NCBI RefSeq assembly: GCF_030295765.1
Contig: NZ_AP027292.1
Span: 992,001 to 1,056,000, forward strand
Length of the DNA stretch: 64,000 nucleotides
Origin: Neptuniibacter halophilus
GTDB lineage: Bacteria; Pseudomonadota; Gammaproteobacteria; Pseudomonadales; Balneatricaceae
Direction: 5' to 3'
Numbering within the stretch: position 1 is the stretch's first letter; each line of letters starts with the position of its first letter. This document shows positions 36,448 to 45,746 of the stretch, piece after piece. Made by a program: the position numbers and the translations under genes. A model generated the notes under the pieces. The model had not been told where the DNA came from. It saw only the letters and a list, made by a program, of their open reading frames with translations, and ran no database searches.

Positions 36448-37884
36448 TCAACCCGTTTTATAGGCAGACCCAAGGGCGGACATTTTTTTCTCGGCTTCGA
36501 TCGCCCGCTGAGCGGTAATTACCGCACGGCTTACCAGCTCATGCTGTCGAGCCACTTCAATGTCATCCGGTATACGCTGCCCGTCTGTGACATAGGTCAC
36601 CGGCAGGCGCTTTTCAATAATCAACGACAGTGCCTCACCGAGACTGCCCGATTCATCCATCTTACTCAAAACACAGCCATTCAGACCTAATGTCTGATAA
36701 GCATTAAACGCCTGTTCAACCACACGGCGCTGACTACTGCAGGAAACAACCAGCAATTTTTTCAGCCGCAGAGTGACGCCTTCAAGCATCTGCAACTGCG
36801 CCTCGCTGTGAGGCTCCTGAGCATTCAGCCCCGCAGTATCAATCAGCACCAGACGACGATTTTTCAGACTGTGCAACACTTCGTCGAGGCTGTTGTTTTC
36901 ATCCACCACCCGGACAGGCACGTCAAGAATCCGACCAAAGGTGCGCAATTGCTCATGCGCGGCAATACGGTAAGTATCGGTTGTCACCAGCGCCAGACTG
37001 GAACTGCCGTACTTCAGCACATAACGTGCTGCCAGCTTACCAATAGTGGTGGTTTTACCGACCCCGGTCGGCCCCACAAATGCGATCATGCCACCGCGTT
37101 CGATAAAATCATCACCCAGCACGGGGATTGAATCCGACAACCGCGCCAGCGCATGTTTCCAGGCCTTATCCGGTGCCAGACCACCCTCCATACTGGATAT
37201 CAAATGCGATGAGAGACGCTCACTGACACCCAGCAATTCAAGCTTACGCTGCAGAGGCGGTTTCTCCGGAGCAGCCACGGGCGCAGATCGTTGTGCCAGC
37301 ACCTGCTGATTCAGCAGGTTTTTTAACTGGGCGATCTCGTCCTGCATCGATTTGATAAGCTGATCGTCCGGCCCGGCCACTTCAGCCGAGGAAGCCAGTA
37401 ATTCATCTTCAAGATTAACGCCCAACGGGGCGTCATCCAGAGCCGAGCCCTGCATAAAGTTGCGGTGCGCCATATCCGCTTTGGCCTTCTGCCGGTCTTT
37501 CAGCGACTGCAGAATACTGCGCAGATCATCGTCATCCTGCTCAATCTGGCGATTAACATGACCCGGCTGTTTCAGCTCCTGCCCCTGCTGCTGGGCCTCC
37601 GCAATCTGCATACGGGCCTTTTGCAGCTCACTCGCCAGCGCTGAGCCCTGACCGCCGGTCAGGGTGTCGATCTGCTCCTGCCGCCGCTGCTGCGGGGTGG
37701 GCGTAGTTGCCTGCCGTGAGAACTCCTGCTGAGCAGCTTCATAATCATTTTCATGCGCTGCAACCACCTCAACCCCACCGGCAACCCGGTGATTGGAGAC
37801 AATGACAGCGTCCGGCCCGATCTCATCCCTGACCCTTCGCATAGCCTGGCGCATATCTGGCGCAAAAAAACGTTTTACTTTCAT
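36448..37884 (-). CDS. flhF: SRP-type GTPase FlhF, polar flagellum placement
   Basis: 478 residues: N-terminal basic B domain (MKVKRFFAPDMRQAMRRV), a Gln-rich, coiled-coil-prone middle, then the NG GTPase module with P-loop GPTGVGKTTTIGKL, DTYRIAAHEQL, DTAGL and KMDESGSLGEAL. It directs FliF and the export apparatus to the cell pole. It starts 45 bp after flhA. Confidence 0.95.
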   Translation of the reverse strand: MKVKRFFAPDMRQAMRRVRDEIGPDAVIVSNHRVAGGVEVVAAHENDYEAAQQEFSRQATTPTPQQRRQEQIDTLTGGQGSALASELQKARMQIAEAQQQGQELKQPGHVNRQIEQDDDDLRSILQSLKDRQKAKADMAHRNFMQGSALDDAPLGVNLEDELLASSAEVAGPDDQLIKSMQDEIAQLKNLLNQQVLAQRSAPVAAPEKPPLQRKLELLGVSERLSSHLISSMEGGLAPDKAWKHALARLSDSIPVLGDDFIERGGMIAFVGPTGVGKTTTIGKLAARYVLKYGSSSLALVTTDTYRIAAHEQLRTFGRILDVPVRVVDENNSLDEVLHSLKNRRLVLIDTAGLNAQEPHSEAQLQMLEGVTLRLKKLLVVSCSSQRRVVEQAFNAYQTLGLNGCVLSKMDESGSLGEALSLIIEKRLPVTYVTDGQRIPDDIEVARQHELVSRAVITAQRAIEAEKKMSALGSAYKTG

Positions 37885-37929
37885 ATCAGTTCCTTATCGG
37901 CCACCAACTGCAGGGCTGTAATGAATTGA

Positions 37930-40035
37930 TCATCCATTCTCACCCCCTACGGTTGCCACTATGGTGACCTTTTTATTTTCAGGAATTTCCTGATAAGAGA
38001 GCACATTAATCTGATGCTCACCATAACGTACAAATTTGGCCATCAATGGCCTTACCGGAGCCGCCACCAGCAATACCGATGGTCGGCCCATCATCTCCTG
38101 CTGGGTCGCAGACTCTGACAGGGAGGCCTGCAGACGTTCAGCCATCCCCGGCTCCAGCACCAGACCATTATCCTGCCCCTGCTGCACAGAGTTCAGCAGC
38201 AACTGCTCCAGTTGCGGTGCCAGAGTAATGACCGGCAACTCCGCCTCAGAGCCATTGATATTCTGAACAATCAGACGTGACAACGACACTCTCACCGCAG
38301 CCGTCAGCGCCAGCGGATCCTGCGTCCGGTTGACTGCGTCGGCCAGGGATTCGGCGATCGTTCTGAAATCTTTCAGCGGTACCTGTTCCATCAGCAGGTT
38401 CTGCAGCACTTTAAGCAGAATACTGAAAGAAAGCTTGGCTGGCACCAGTTCATCCACCAGTTTCGGCGAAGTTTTCGACAACATATCAAGCAGTTGCTGT
38501 ACTTCCTCATGGCCCAGCAGCTCGTGGGCATGCAACTGCAACAACTGATTCATATGGGTCGCCACTACAGTGGAGGCATCTACCACGGTATAACCCAGCG
38601 ACTGCGCCTGCTCTTTCTGAGACTGCTCAATCCAGATCGCATCCAGACCAAACGCCGGGTCTTTCACCTCAACACCCTGCAGCTTACCGAATACCTGACC
38701 GGGATTAATCGCCAGCTCCCGGTCCGGGTACACCTCAGACTCACCAACAACCACACCCATCAGCGTAATGCGGTAGGCGCCGGGCAACAGATCCAGATTG
38801 TCACGAATATGCACCGAGGGCACCAGAAAACCCAGATCCTGTGAAAGCTTCTTACGTACCCCTTTGATCCGGCTCAACAACTGGCCACCCTGCATCTTGT
38901 CTACCATCGGAATCAGACGATAGCCAACTTCAAGGCCCACCATATCCACAGGCATCACATCATCCCAGTCCAGCTCACGCTTCTCGGACTCTTCTTCCTG
39001 CGGCATCTCAGCCTGTTCCAGTGCCTCAGCTTCTTCCCGCTCTTTGTTTCTGACCTGTTGCTTGAAGATCCACCAGGCACCTGCACCTGCCAGCAGAGCC
39101 AGAGACAGGAAGGCGAAATGCGGCATACCGGGGATAACCCCCATCACAGTCAGAATAGCTGCCGCCACCGCCAGTGCTTTTGGCGAACCAAACATCTGGC
39201 TGACAACCTGACGCCCCATGTCATGAGACACATTCTGTCGCGTCACCATAATAGCCGCTGCAGTAGACAGCAGCAGAGAAGGAATCTGCGCCACCAGACC
39301 ATCACCAATGGTCAGCAGGGAGTAGAAACGCATCGCGGTCTCGAAATCCAGATCATGCTGCAGCATGCCGATCCCCAGACCACCGAGCAGGTTGATCACC
39401 AGAATCAGGATACCGGCGACCGCATCACCACGAACAAACTTTGAGGCACCATCCATCGAACCATAAAAGTCCGCTTCCTGAGTGACATCCTGACGCCGCG
39501 CTTTAGCCTCTTCCTGCCCAATCAGGCCGGCATTCAGGTCCGCATCGATTGCCATCTGTTTACCCGGCATCGCATCCAGAGTAAATCGCGCACTAACTTC
39601 CGAGATTCGTCCGGCACCTTTGGTCACCACCACAAAGTTAATGATGATCAGAATCAGGAAGACCACGAAGCCGACCACGTAGTTACCGCCGACCACGACC
39701 TCACCGAATGCCTCAATCACCTTACCCGCAGCATCTCCCCCCTCGTGCCCGTAAAGCAGCACTACACGGGTTGAGGCAACGTTAAGCGCCAGACGCATCA
39801 ACGTAGCAACAAGGATAATGGTCGGAAAGATGGCGAAATCGAGTGGCCGGTCGGAGTACACACAGACCAGCAGAACCACAATTGAAAGGGCAATATTGAA
39901 GGTAAAAAAGACGTCGAGCAAAAACGGAGGCACGGGCAGAGTGACCATTGCCATGATCACCAGCAAGAGCAGAGGAACCCCCAGATTCCCCTTACCTAGC
40001 CCACGCACATTATCGAGAATTACCGCTCTGTCCAC
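37930..40035 (-). CDS. flhA: Flagellar export gate protein FlhA
   Basis: About 701 residues: eight N-terminal membrane helices (GVPLLLLVIMAMVTLPVPPF and others), the conserved FHIPEP loop (SARFTLDAMPGKQMAIDADL) and a large cytoplasmic domain forming the nonameric ring. I favour GTG 40035 (VDRAVILDNVRGLGKGNLG, matching the usual MDR start) with GGGG 5 nt upstream. A TTG at 40053 has no ribosome site. The 5' spacer to flhB is 142 bp and holds a CCCGG/CCGGG hairpin around 40088-40105. Confidence 0.95.
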   Translation of the reverse strand: MDRAVILDNVRGLGKGNLGVPLLLLVIMAMVTLPVPPFLLDVFFTFNIALSIVVLLVCVYSDRPLDFAIFPTIILVATLMRLALNVASTRVVLLYGHEGGDAAGKVIEAFGEVVVGGNYVVGFVVFLILIIINFVVVTKGAGRISEVSARFTLDAMPGKQMAIDADLNAGLIGQEEAKARRQDVTQEADFYGSMDGASKFVRGDAVAGILILVINLLGGLGIGMLQHDLDFETAMRFYSLLTIGDGLVAQIPSLLLSTAAAIMVTRQNVSHDMGRQVVSQMFGSPKALAVAAAILTVMGVIPGMPHFAFLSLALLAGAGAWWIFKQQVRNKEREEAEALEQAEMPQEEESEKRELDWDDVMPVDMVGLEVGYRLIPMVDKMQGGQLLSRIKGVRKKLSQDLGFLVPSVHIRDNLDLLPGAYRITLMGVVVGESEVYPDRELAINPGQVFGKLQGVEVKDPAFGLDAIWIEQSQKEQAQSLGYTVVDASTVVATHMNQLLQLHAHELLGHEEVQQLLDMLSKTSPKLVDELVPAKLSFSILLKVLQNLLMEQVPLKDFRTIAESLADAVNRTQDPLALTAAVRVSLSRLIVQNINGSEAELPVITLAPQLEQLLLNSVQQGQDNGLVLEPGMAERLQASLSESATQQEMMGRPSVLLVAAPVRPLMAKFVRYGEHQINVLSYQEIPENKKVTIVATVGGENG

Positions 40036-40177
40036 CGAAGCCCCAAACGTCAAAAAAACAACACTTAGATCTGTTTACAACCAATTACCCGGCCCATCCG
40101 GGGTTAGGCAAGCCATAATACGTTATTTTTTTGACGAATAGCTATACCAGCCTTAAATTCTGCAATTTTTGAGCCAA

Positions 40178-41317
40178 TTATTCGTCATCGCGGAACTCAT
40201 CCGGTATCGGCAGTTTATCCACCTTCAGCTCATCCGGACGCTCGGCATCGCGTGCTTTATAGCGTTTCAACTGGAACACATACGCCAGCACCTGAGCCAC
40301 CGCCATATACAAACCTGAAGGGATTTCATCGTCCAGTTCGGTGGAGTTATAGATTGCTCGCGCCAGAGGGGGTGCTGCCAGAATCGGCACATCATGCTCT
40401 TTGGCAATCTCCCGGATTTTCAGGGCGACAAAATCAGCCCCTTTGGCCACCAGAATCGGAGCGCCCCGGTTGTCGCCATCATATTTCAGCGCCACAGAAT
40501 AGTGGGTCGGGTTGGTGATGACCACGTCAGCATCCGGCACTTCCTTCATCATCTGCCGCTGCGCAATCTCACGCTGCAACTGACGGATACGCCCTTTTAC
40601 TTCAGGCTTACCCTCAGTATTTTTCAGCTCATCCTTTACCTCCTGCAGCGTCATTTTCATTTTCTCGGTGTAATCATAGATCTGATATGGCACATCCACT
40701 GCCGCCACCAGAATCAGCACGGCACTCAGCGCCATAAACACCCAGATAATGATCTCCAGCGCCTGATCGATCGCCGGACGCGCCTCAAAAGTTGCCAGCG
40801 CCAGAATATCGTTGCGAATATTCCACAGAATCAGAATGGCAAAGCCACCCACCAGTGAGAACTTGGCAACGGCCTTGAACAGCTCAATCAGGGATTTAAG
40901 CGAAAACATCCGCTTAATCCCCGCCAGCGGATCGATACGACTGCCTTTAGGCGCTATCGACTGGGCACTGAAATTCCAGCCCCCGAGGGCGATCGGCCCC
41001 ACCAGCGCCGCCAGCAACAGTACGCCAAAGACACCCGCCAGCCCTTTAAGCGCCTCCCAGGCAGAAGAGCCGAAATGCGAAAACATTTTATTGGTGTCGA
41101 AAACCGCCTGCCGGTCGAGAACAAAATTACTCTCCATCATTCCCAGCAAACTGTTGGCCAACTGAGAACCGAAGATAATCACGGAGAACACCGCGGCCAT
41201 CAAAACCAGCGTGGTCGCCAGCTCCTTCGATCGGGGAACGTCCCCCTTTTCCCGCGCCTCTCGCAGGCGCTTGGGTGTGGGGTCTTCGGTTTTTTCCTGA
41301 CCGGAATCTTCAGCCAT
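40178..41317 (-). CDS. flhB: Flagellar export switch protein FlhB
   Basis: 379 residues: MAEDSGQEKTEDPTPKRLRE start, four membrane helices, and the autocleavage motif NPTHYSVALKYD near residue 265. The C-terminal FlhB-CC domain ends with a basic/acidic tail. It switches export from hook to filament substrates on signal from FliK. Compare the stand-alone FlhB-CC homologue at 26032-26358. Confidence 0.96.
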   Translation of the reverse strand: MAEDSGQEKTEDPTPKRLREAREKGDVPRSKELATTLVLMAAVFSVIIFGSQLANSLLGMMESNFVLDRQAVFDTNKMFSHFGSSAWEALKGLAGVFGVLLLAALVGPIALGGWNFSAQSIAPKGSRIDPLAGIKRMFSLKSLIELFKAVAKFSLVGGFAILILWNIRNDILALATFEARPAIDQALEIIIWVFMALSAVLILVAAVDVPYQIYDYTEKMKMTLQEVKDELKNTEGKPEVKGRIRQLQREIAQRQMMKEVPDADVVITNPTHYSVALKYDGDNRGAPILVAKGADFVALKIREIAKEHDVPILAAPPLARAIYNSTELDDEIPSGLYMAVAQVLAYVFQLKRYKARDAERPDELKVDKLPIPDEFRDDE

Positions 41318-41326
41318 AAGCCCTCA

Positions 41327-42100
41327 CTAGAGAAACAGGTTCTCGATGTAATCGAGCACAAAGGTGGAGATCCGCATGTACTGATCGAGGAACCCACCCA
41401 GATTAACCCAGTTAATAAACAACCCCAGCACCATGGTAAACGGGAACCCCACTGCCAGAATATTCAACTGTGGTGCAGCACGGGACATAATACCGAACGC
41501 CATGTTCACCACCAGCAATGCGGTCACCGCAGGCAGGGCCATCAGCATCGCCGCGGAAAACATCCAGCTACCCGCCATCACAACCCGCCAGAAACCCTCC
41601 CGCTCAATCGCCTGCAGGCTGACTGGCATCACATCAAAGCTCCGCACAATCACCTCAATCATAATCAGGTGACCGTTCAGCGCCACAAAGATCATCATAA
41701 TCAGCGTCAGGTAGAACTGACCCAGCATGACCACTGAGATACCGTTCGCCGGATCGGTCATTGAGGCAAAACCAAGACCCATCTGCAAAGCGATAATCTG
41801 CCCGCCCAGCACAAAAATCTGATAGAACACCTGAAACAGAAAACCCAGCATCGCCCCGACGATAATCTGCTGAGCAATAATCAGATAACTGGCCACACTC
41901 AAACCATCAAAGTCGGGCATCTCAGGCAGCAGAGGCGCTATCACCATAGTCACTGCCAGCGCCAGCATCAAGCGGATGCGGGCATTCACCAACTGACTAC
42001 CGAGCAGAGGAACGGCCATAAAGAATGAAGCGATGCGAAAAAGCGGCCAGAGGAAAGCGGCCACCCACTGTTCGATCTGCAATACGCTGAGCTCTAACAA
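41327..42100 (-). CDS. fliR: Flagellar export gate protein FliR
   Basis: 257-residue polytopic membrane protein, typical length, with conserved RIASFFMAVPLLGSQLVNAR and a C-terminal LNILAVGFPFTMVLG. Part of the FliPQR export gate. The start is TTG at 42100, followed by Leu-Glu-Leu, which reproduces the usual MLEL N-terminus. AGG lies 8 nt upstream. It begins 4 bp after the fliQ stop. Confidence 0.94.
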   Translation of the reverse strand: MLELSVLQIEQWVAAFLWPLFRIASFFMAVPLLGSQLVNARIRLMLALAVTMVIAPLLPEMPDFDGLSVASYLIIAQQIIVGAMLGFLFQVFYQIFVLGGQIIALQMGLGFASMTDPANGISVVMLGQFYLTLIMMIFVALNGHLIMIEVIVRSFDVMPVSLQAIEREGFWRVVMAGSWMFSAAMLMALPAVTALLVVNMAFGIMSRAAPQLNILAVGFPFTMVLGLFINWVNLGGFLDQYMRISTFVLDYIENLFL

Positions 42101-42104
42101 CGGA

Positions 42105-42374
42105 TCAGCCTATCAGGTAGGGGATATTTTTAACCAGCGTCGTAAAGTGCTCAGTCAGCTGATTGAGAATCCAGGGTCCGGCCCACATGATCACCAGAAT
42201 CGTGATCAGCAGACGCGGCAGAAAACTGAGGGTCTGTTCGTTGATCTGGGTTGCCGCCTGAAAGGTAGAAACCACCAGACCGACCAGCAGGCTGGGAACA
42301 ATAATCACCGACACCAACACAACGATCAGCCAGAATGCCTCACCAAACAGACTCAGAACCACTTCAGGTGTCAT
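42105..42374 (-). CDS. fliQ: Flagellar export gate protein FliQ
   Basis: 89 residues with two membrane helices, beginning MTPEVVLSLFGEAFWLIVVL and containing LVVSTFQAATQINEQTLSFLP. A 110-codon reading from 42437 is rejected because it would overlap fliP by 46 bp and the family length is 89. Starts 17 bp after fliP. Confidence 0.95.
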   Translation of the reverse strand: MTPEVVLSLFGEAFWLIVVLVSVIIVPSLLVGLVVSTFQAATQINEQTLSFLPRLLITILVIMWAGPWILNQLTEHFTTLVKNIPYLIG

Positions 42375-42391
42375 TGCGGCCTCCCCCTCTG

Positions 42392-43141
42392 CTACATACC
42401 AAAGCTGGCCGCCAGCGTGCCAATGACCAGCGCCCAACCATCCACTAAGACGAATAGCATGATCTTAAACGGAAGGGAAATAATCACCGGCGACAGCATC
42501 ATCATACCCATTGCCATCAAGACACTGGCAACCACCAGATCAATCACCAGAAAAGGAATAAACAGCATAAAGCCGATCTGGAAAGCCGTTTTCAGCTCAC
42601 TGGTAACAAATGCAGGCACCAGCACGGTAAAGGGAATCTGCTCAGCGGTTTCCACCGCAGGCGTACCGGAGATGCGCATAAACAGCTCAAGATCACTTTC
42701 ACGGGTCTGCAGCATCATAAAATCGCGGAACGGCACACTGGCTACCTGAAACGCCTCAAACACATTCAGGTCTTCATTCATGTACGGCTGCACCGCCTGC
42801 ACATAAACCTTATCCAGCACCGGCGTCATAATAAACAGGGTCAGAAACATCGCCATCCCCACCATAATCTGGTTTGACGGCGTCTGCTGCAAACCCAGCG
42901 CCTGACGCAGGATTGCAAAAACAATAATAATCCGGGCAAAAGAGGTCATCATCATGAGCATCGCTGGCAGGAATGTCAGCATGGTCATGAGTGCGAGCAC
43001 CTGCAGTGTCACACTGTAACTGGTCGAACCATCTTCTCCGGTGGTCAGGGTCAGGGCAGGGATGCCTGTGTCTGCGGCAAAAACCACACCCGGCAGCGCC
43101 AGCCCCAGTAATGTAATGAGCAGCGGAACAGCTCTATTCAT
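42392..43141 (-). CDS. fliP: Flagellar export gate protein FliP
   Basis: 249 residues with a cleavable signal peptide ([22 protein letters not shown]), then [31 protein letters not shown] and four helices typical of FliP. The longer reading from 43234 lies over fliO and is rejected. ATG 43141 gives the standard N-terminus and overlaps the fliO end by 8 bp. Confidence 0.95.
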   Translation of the reverse strand: MNRAVPLLITLLGLALPGVVFAADTGIPALTLTTGEDGSTSYSVTLQVLALMTMLTFLPAMLMMMTSFARIIIVFAILRQALGLQQTPSNQIMVGMAMFLTLFIMTPVLDKVYVQAVQPYMNEDLNVFEAFQVASVPFRDFMMLQTRESDLELFMRISGTPAVETAEQIPFTVLVPAFVTSELKTAFQIGFMLFIPFLVIDLVVASVLMAMGMMMLSPVIISLPFKIMLFVLVDGWALVIGTLAASFGM

Positions 43142-43577
43142 CCGTGCTTTTCTCCTGACGCCGCTGCAACGCCTCACCCAGCCGGGAAGCAAAACTTTCC
43201 GGCTTTTCTGAGGTATCCACCACTTCACCCTCAAACGAACAGAGGTGATTGACGCGGCCCGGCGCCACCCCCAGCAACAGTTGTTTATCCCCGACTTTCA
43301 CCAGAACGGCTTTCTCCCGGGCGCTCAGCGGCAGCACGCCCAGCACCTGCATATTCTTTGCCATCGGAGAGATGCCGGAAAACCGGCGCAACAACCAGAA
43401 AAACAGAAAAATCACCGCCAGCACCAGTAACAGACCCAGTATTAACTGACCAATCGCTGCAGCAGAAAAAGGCTCCTGATAAGCCGCTGGCAGGGCGGGT
43501 TGGGCGGAGGATGCGGACGGCGCTGCCTGCAACGGCAATACCAGGCACCCCAATAGCAGGATAAGCAGCGCGCGCAT
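43134..43577 (-). CDS. fliO: Flagellar assembly protein FliO
   Basis: 147 residues: signal peptide ([20 protein letters not shown]), a membrane helix ([21 protein letters not shown]) and a short cytoplasmic domain ([31 protein letters not shown]). FliO helps assemble FliP into the gate. It sits 4 bp after fliN and overlaps fliP. Confidence 0.92.
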   Translation of the reverse strand: MRALLILLLGCLVLPLQAAPSASSAQPALPAAYQEPFSAAAIGQLILGLLLVLAVIFLFFWLLRRFSGISPMAKNMQVLGVLPLSAREKAVLVKVGDKQLLLGVAPGRVNHLCSFEGEVVDTSEKPESFASRLGEALQRRQEKSTDE

Positions 43578-43581
43578 AAAC

Positions 43582-44022
43582 TTACTTGAGCCGCTTGATA
43601 CGTTCTTGCGGACTGATAACGTCCGTCAGACGGATACCATAGCGATCATTCACAACCACCACTTCACCGTGCGCAATCAGCGTGCCGTTAACCATGACAT
43701 CCAGCGGTTCACCAGCCACCCGGTCCAGCTCAATAACAGAGCCCTGATTAAGCTGCAGCAGGTTACTGATTGGGATATCGGTCTGCCCTACTTCCATCGA
43801 CAGGGTCACCGGAATATCGAGAATGACATCCAATTTGGGATCAGAGACAGGTTTGCCTTCATCGGTCAGCTCATCCAGCTCAACCGAATCACTGGTAACT
43901 CCGGTTGCTGCCAGCAATTCATCAGGATCAACAACATCACTACCTTCTGTAGTGACCTGCTCCTCCATCGCTGCAGCCCATTCATCAGCCAGTGCTTGCT
44001 GGTCTTCAGTTTCATCACTCAT
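43582..44022 (-). CDS. fliN: Flagellar C-ring protein FliN
   Basis: 146 residues: an acidic N-terminal extension and a C-terminal SPOA domain (DIPVTLSMEVGQTDIPISNL, GEPLDVMVNGTLIAHGEVVV, YGIRLTDV). It forms the base of the switch complex with FliM. Follows fliM by 32 bp. Confidence 0.96.
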   Translation of the reverse strand: MSDETEDQQALADEWAAAMEEQVTTEGSDVVDPDELLAATGVTSDSVELDELTDEGKPVSDPKLDVILDIPVTLSMEVGQTDIPISNLLQLNQGSVIELDRVAGEPLDVMVNGTLIAHGEVVVVNDRYGIRLTDVISPQERIKRLK

Positions 44023-44054
44023 TGGTTAAGCTCTCTATATGCTTTGCTCTGCGC

Positions 44055-45032
44055 CTATTTCGGGCGCTGAATCTGGCTGACAATTTTAACCGCAAGGTTA
44101 CCCCTGGACACCCCCATGGTGCAGTTATAAACCGGCACCTTGTTGGCTTTAAGCTGGAAGGTTTCAGGCAGTTCAATCGGGATCACATCCCCCGCTTCCA
44201 GTTCGACAACATCGCGCAGAGTCATCTCCTGTCTGGCCAGCGTCATCTCAAGCGGCAGGCGGGCCATGAGAATATCCCGCTGCAGGGCAATCTGCCAGCG
44301 CTCGTCTTTCTCATCTTCACTGTTCTGGAAGCCAGACACCAGCAGATCCCGGATCGGCTCCAGCATGGAATAAGGCATCGCCACATGAAACTCACCCGAA
44401 CCACCTTCCAGATCAACCTGAAACGTACTGACCACGACCACTTCAGTCGGATTAATGACGTTTGCCATTGCCGGGTTCATCTCGTGGCCAAGGTGCTCAA
44501 AGTTCAGCTCTTTAACCGGGCTCCAGGCCTCCTCAAGATCAACAAAGAACTGCTCGAGCACTTTATGAATCAATCGGGTTTCTGTCGGGGTAAATTCACG
44601 CCCTTCAATTTTTGCGTGCCGCCCGTCACCACCAAAGAAGTTATCCACCAGTTTGAAAACCAGCTTCGCATCCATAATAAACAGAGCAGTACCGCGCAGC
44701 GGATTAACCCGGATCAGGTTCATACTGGTGGGAACGTAAAGGGTATGAATATAGTCGCCGTACTTCATGACCTGAACACCGCCAACAGTAACGTCGGCAG
44801 CGCGGCGTAGCAGATTAAAGAGGCTGATACGGGTGTAACGGGCAAAACGCTCGTTGACCATTTCCAGAGTCGGCATACGGCCACGAACAATTCGTTCGTG
44901 ACTGGCAAGGTCATATGTACGAACCTCGCCTTCATCAACCTCAGCATCCTCGGATGTCTCGACGTCGCCATCATCTACGCCATGCAGAAGGGCATCAATC
45001 TCATCCTGTGAAAGCAGATCTTTAACCGACAT
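44055..45032 (-). CDS. fliM: Flagellar C-ring switch protein FliM
   Basis: 325 residues. The N-terminal CheY-P-binding peptide LLSQDEIDALLHG is at 6-18, followed by a CheC-like middle domain (YDLASHERIVRGRMPTLEMV, GGDGRHAKIEGREFTPTE) and a C-terminal SPOA domain (ELPETFQLKANKVPVYNCTM). The peptide is echoed in CheZ and in the CheA linker of this same cluster. Confidence 0.97.
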   Translation of the reverse strand: MSVKDLLSQDEIDALLHGVDDGDVETSEDAEVDEGEVRTYDLASHERIVRGRMPTLEMVNERFARYTRISLFNLLRRAADVTVGGVQVMKYGDYIHTLYVPTSMNLIRVNPLRGTALFIMDAKLVFKLVDNFFGGDGRHAKIEGREFTPTETRLIHKVLEQFFVDLEEAWSPVKELNFEHLGHEMNPAMANVINPTEVVVVSTFQVDLEGGSGEFHVAMPYSMLEPIRDLLVSGFQNSEDEKDERWQIALQRDILMARLPLEMTLARQEMTLRDVVELEAGDVIPIELPETFQLKANKVPVYNCTMGVSRGNLAVKIVSQIQRPK

Positions 45033-45061
45033 TTACGCCTCAGTCCCGCGCTGTCTGAACA

Positions 45062-45589
45062 CTATTGCATTACCATATTGGTGAACAAAATGGTTTCGAC
45101 GCCCGGCTTGCCAATCTTTTCCTGCATAATTTCACGTACCAGATCGACAGAGCTTTCGCGTAGCGCCAACTTACCTTCCATCGACTGCAGGGTTCTGAAA
45201 TCCTGCGTACTGTAAAGACTATTCAGACGCGAAACGATTAACGGCATATGCAGAGTCAGCGCATCAGCCACCGCCTGATCACGGCTTTTAGCTTCGACAT
45301 AAAGCTGCATATAGTGCGAACGGTTGTCCTGAGACTGCAGGGTTACCACAAACATCGGCTTCCCTCCCATAGTACGCACCTTGGTATAAATTGCGTCCGC
45401 TTTCACCGGTTCCGATGGTGCTGCCGCCTCTTCAGCAGCAGGCTCATCACCGCCCATTAAAAACAACGCGGCGGCAGCTCCGCCACCGCCAACAATCACC
45501 AATGCCAGAACCGCAATAATAATGAGTTTCAGCTTGGAGGACTTTTTCTCGCCACTGTCCTCGCCGCCTTGAGCCTGCTCTTCAGCCAT
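45062..45589 (-). CDS. fliL: Flagellar basal body protein FliL
   Basis: 175 residues: cytoplasmic Lys-rich start, one membrane helix (LIIIAVLALVIVGGGGAAAALFL, about 24-46), and a periplasmic domain (YMQLYVEAKSRDQAVADALT, HMPLIVSRLNSLYSTQDF) that surrounds the stator. 157 bp without a gene separate it from fliK. I see no clear promoter or terminator there. Confidence 0.94.
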   Translation of the reverse strand: MAEEQAQGGEDSGEKKSSKLKLIIIAVLALVIVGGGGAAAALFLMGGDEPAAEEAAAPSEPVKADAIYTKVRTMGGKPMFVVTLQSQDNRSHYMQLYVEAKSRDQAVADALTLHMPLIVSRLNSLYSTQDFRTLQSMEGKLALRESSVDLVREIMQEKIGKPGVETILFTNMVMQ

Positions 45590-45746
45590 TAAACTACTCC
45601 AACCTTAACCCGCGACAAAAAAACCGCCGCATATCCTAAAACCAGTGCAACGCTTAATATAACACACTGATTTTAAGGCTGAAGATTATCTCGGCACAAT
45701 AATCCTTCTCAGTTTCCGAAAAGCTTCCGGCCAGAGCACTTTTCAG

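Noticed and set aside
40054..40177. Promoter for flhA in the flhB-flhA gap
   Set aside because: TATAGC and TATTAT boxes occur, but no properly spaced -35 and no GG-N10-GC sigma-54 pattern could be found.
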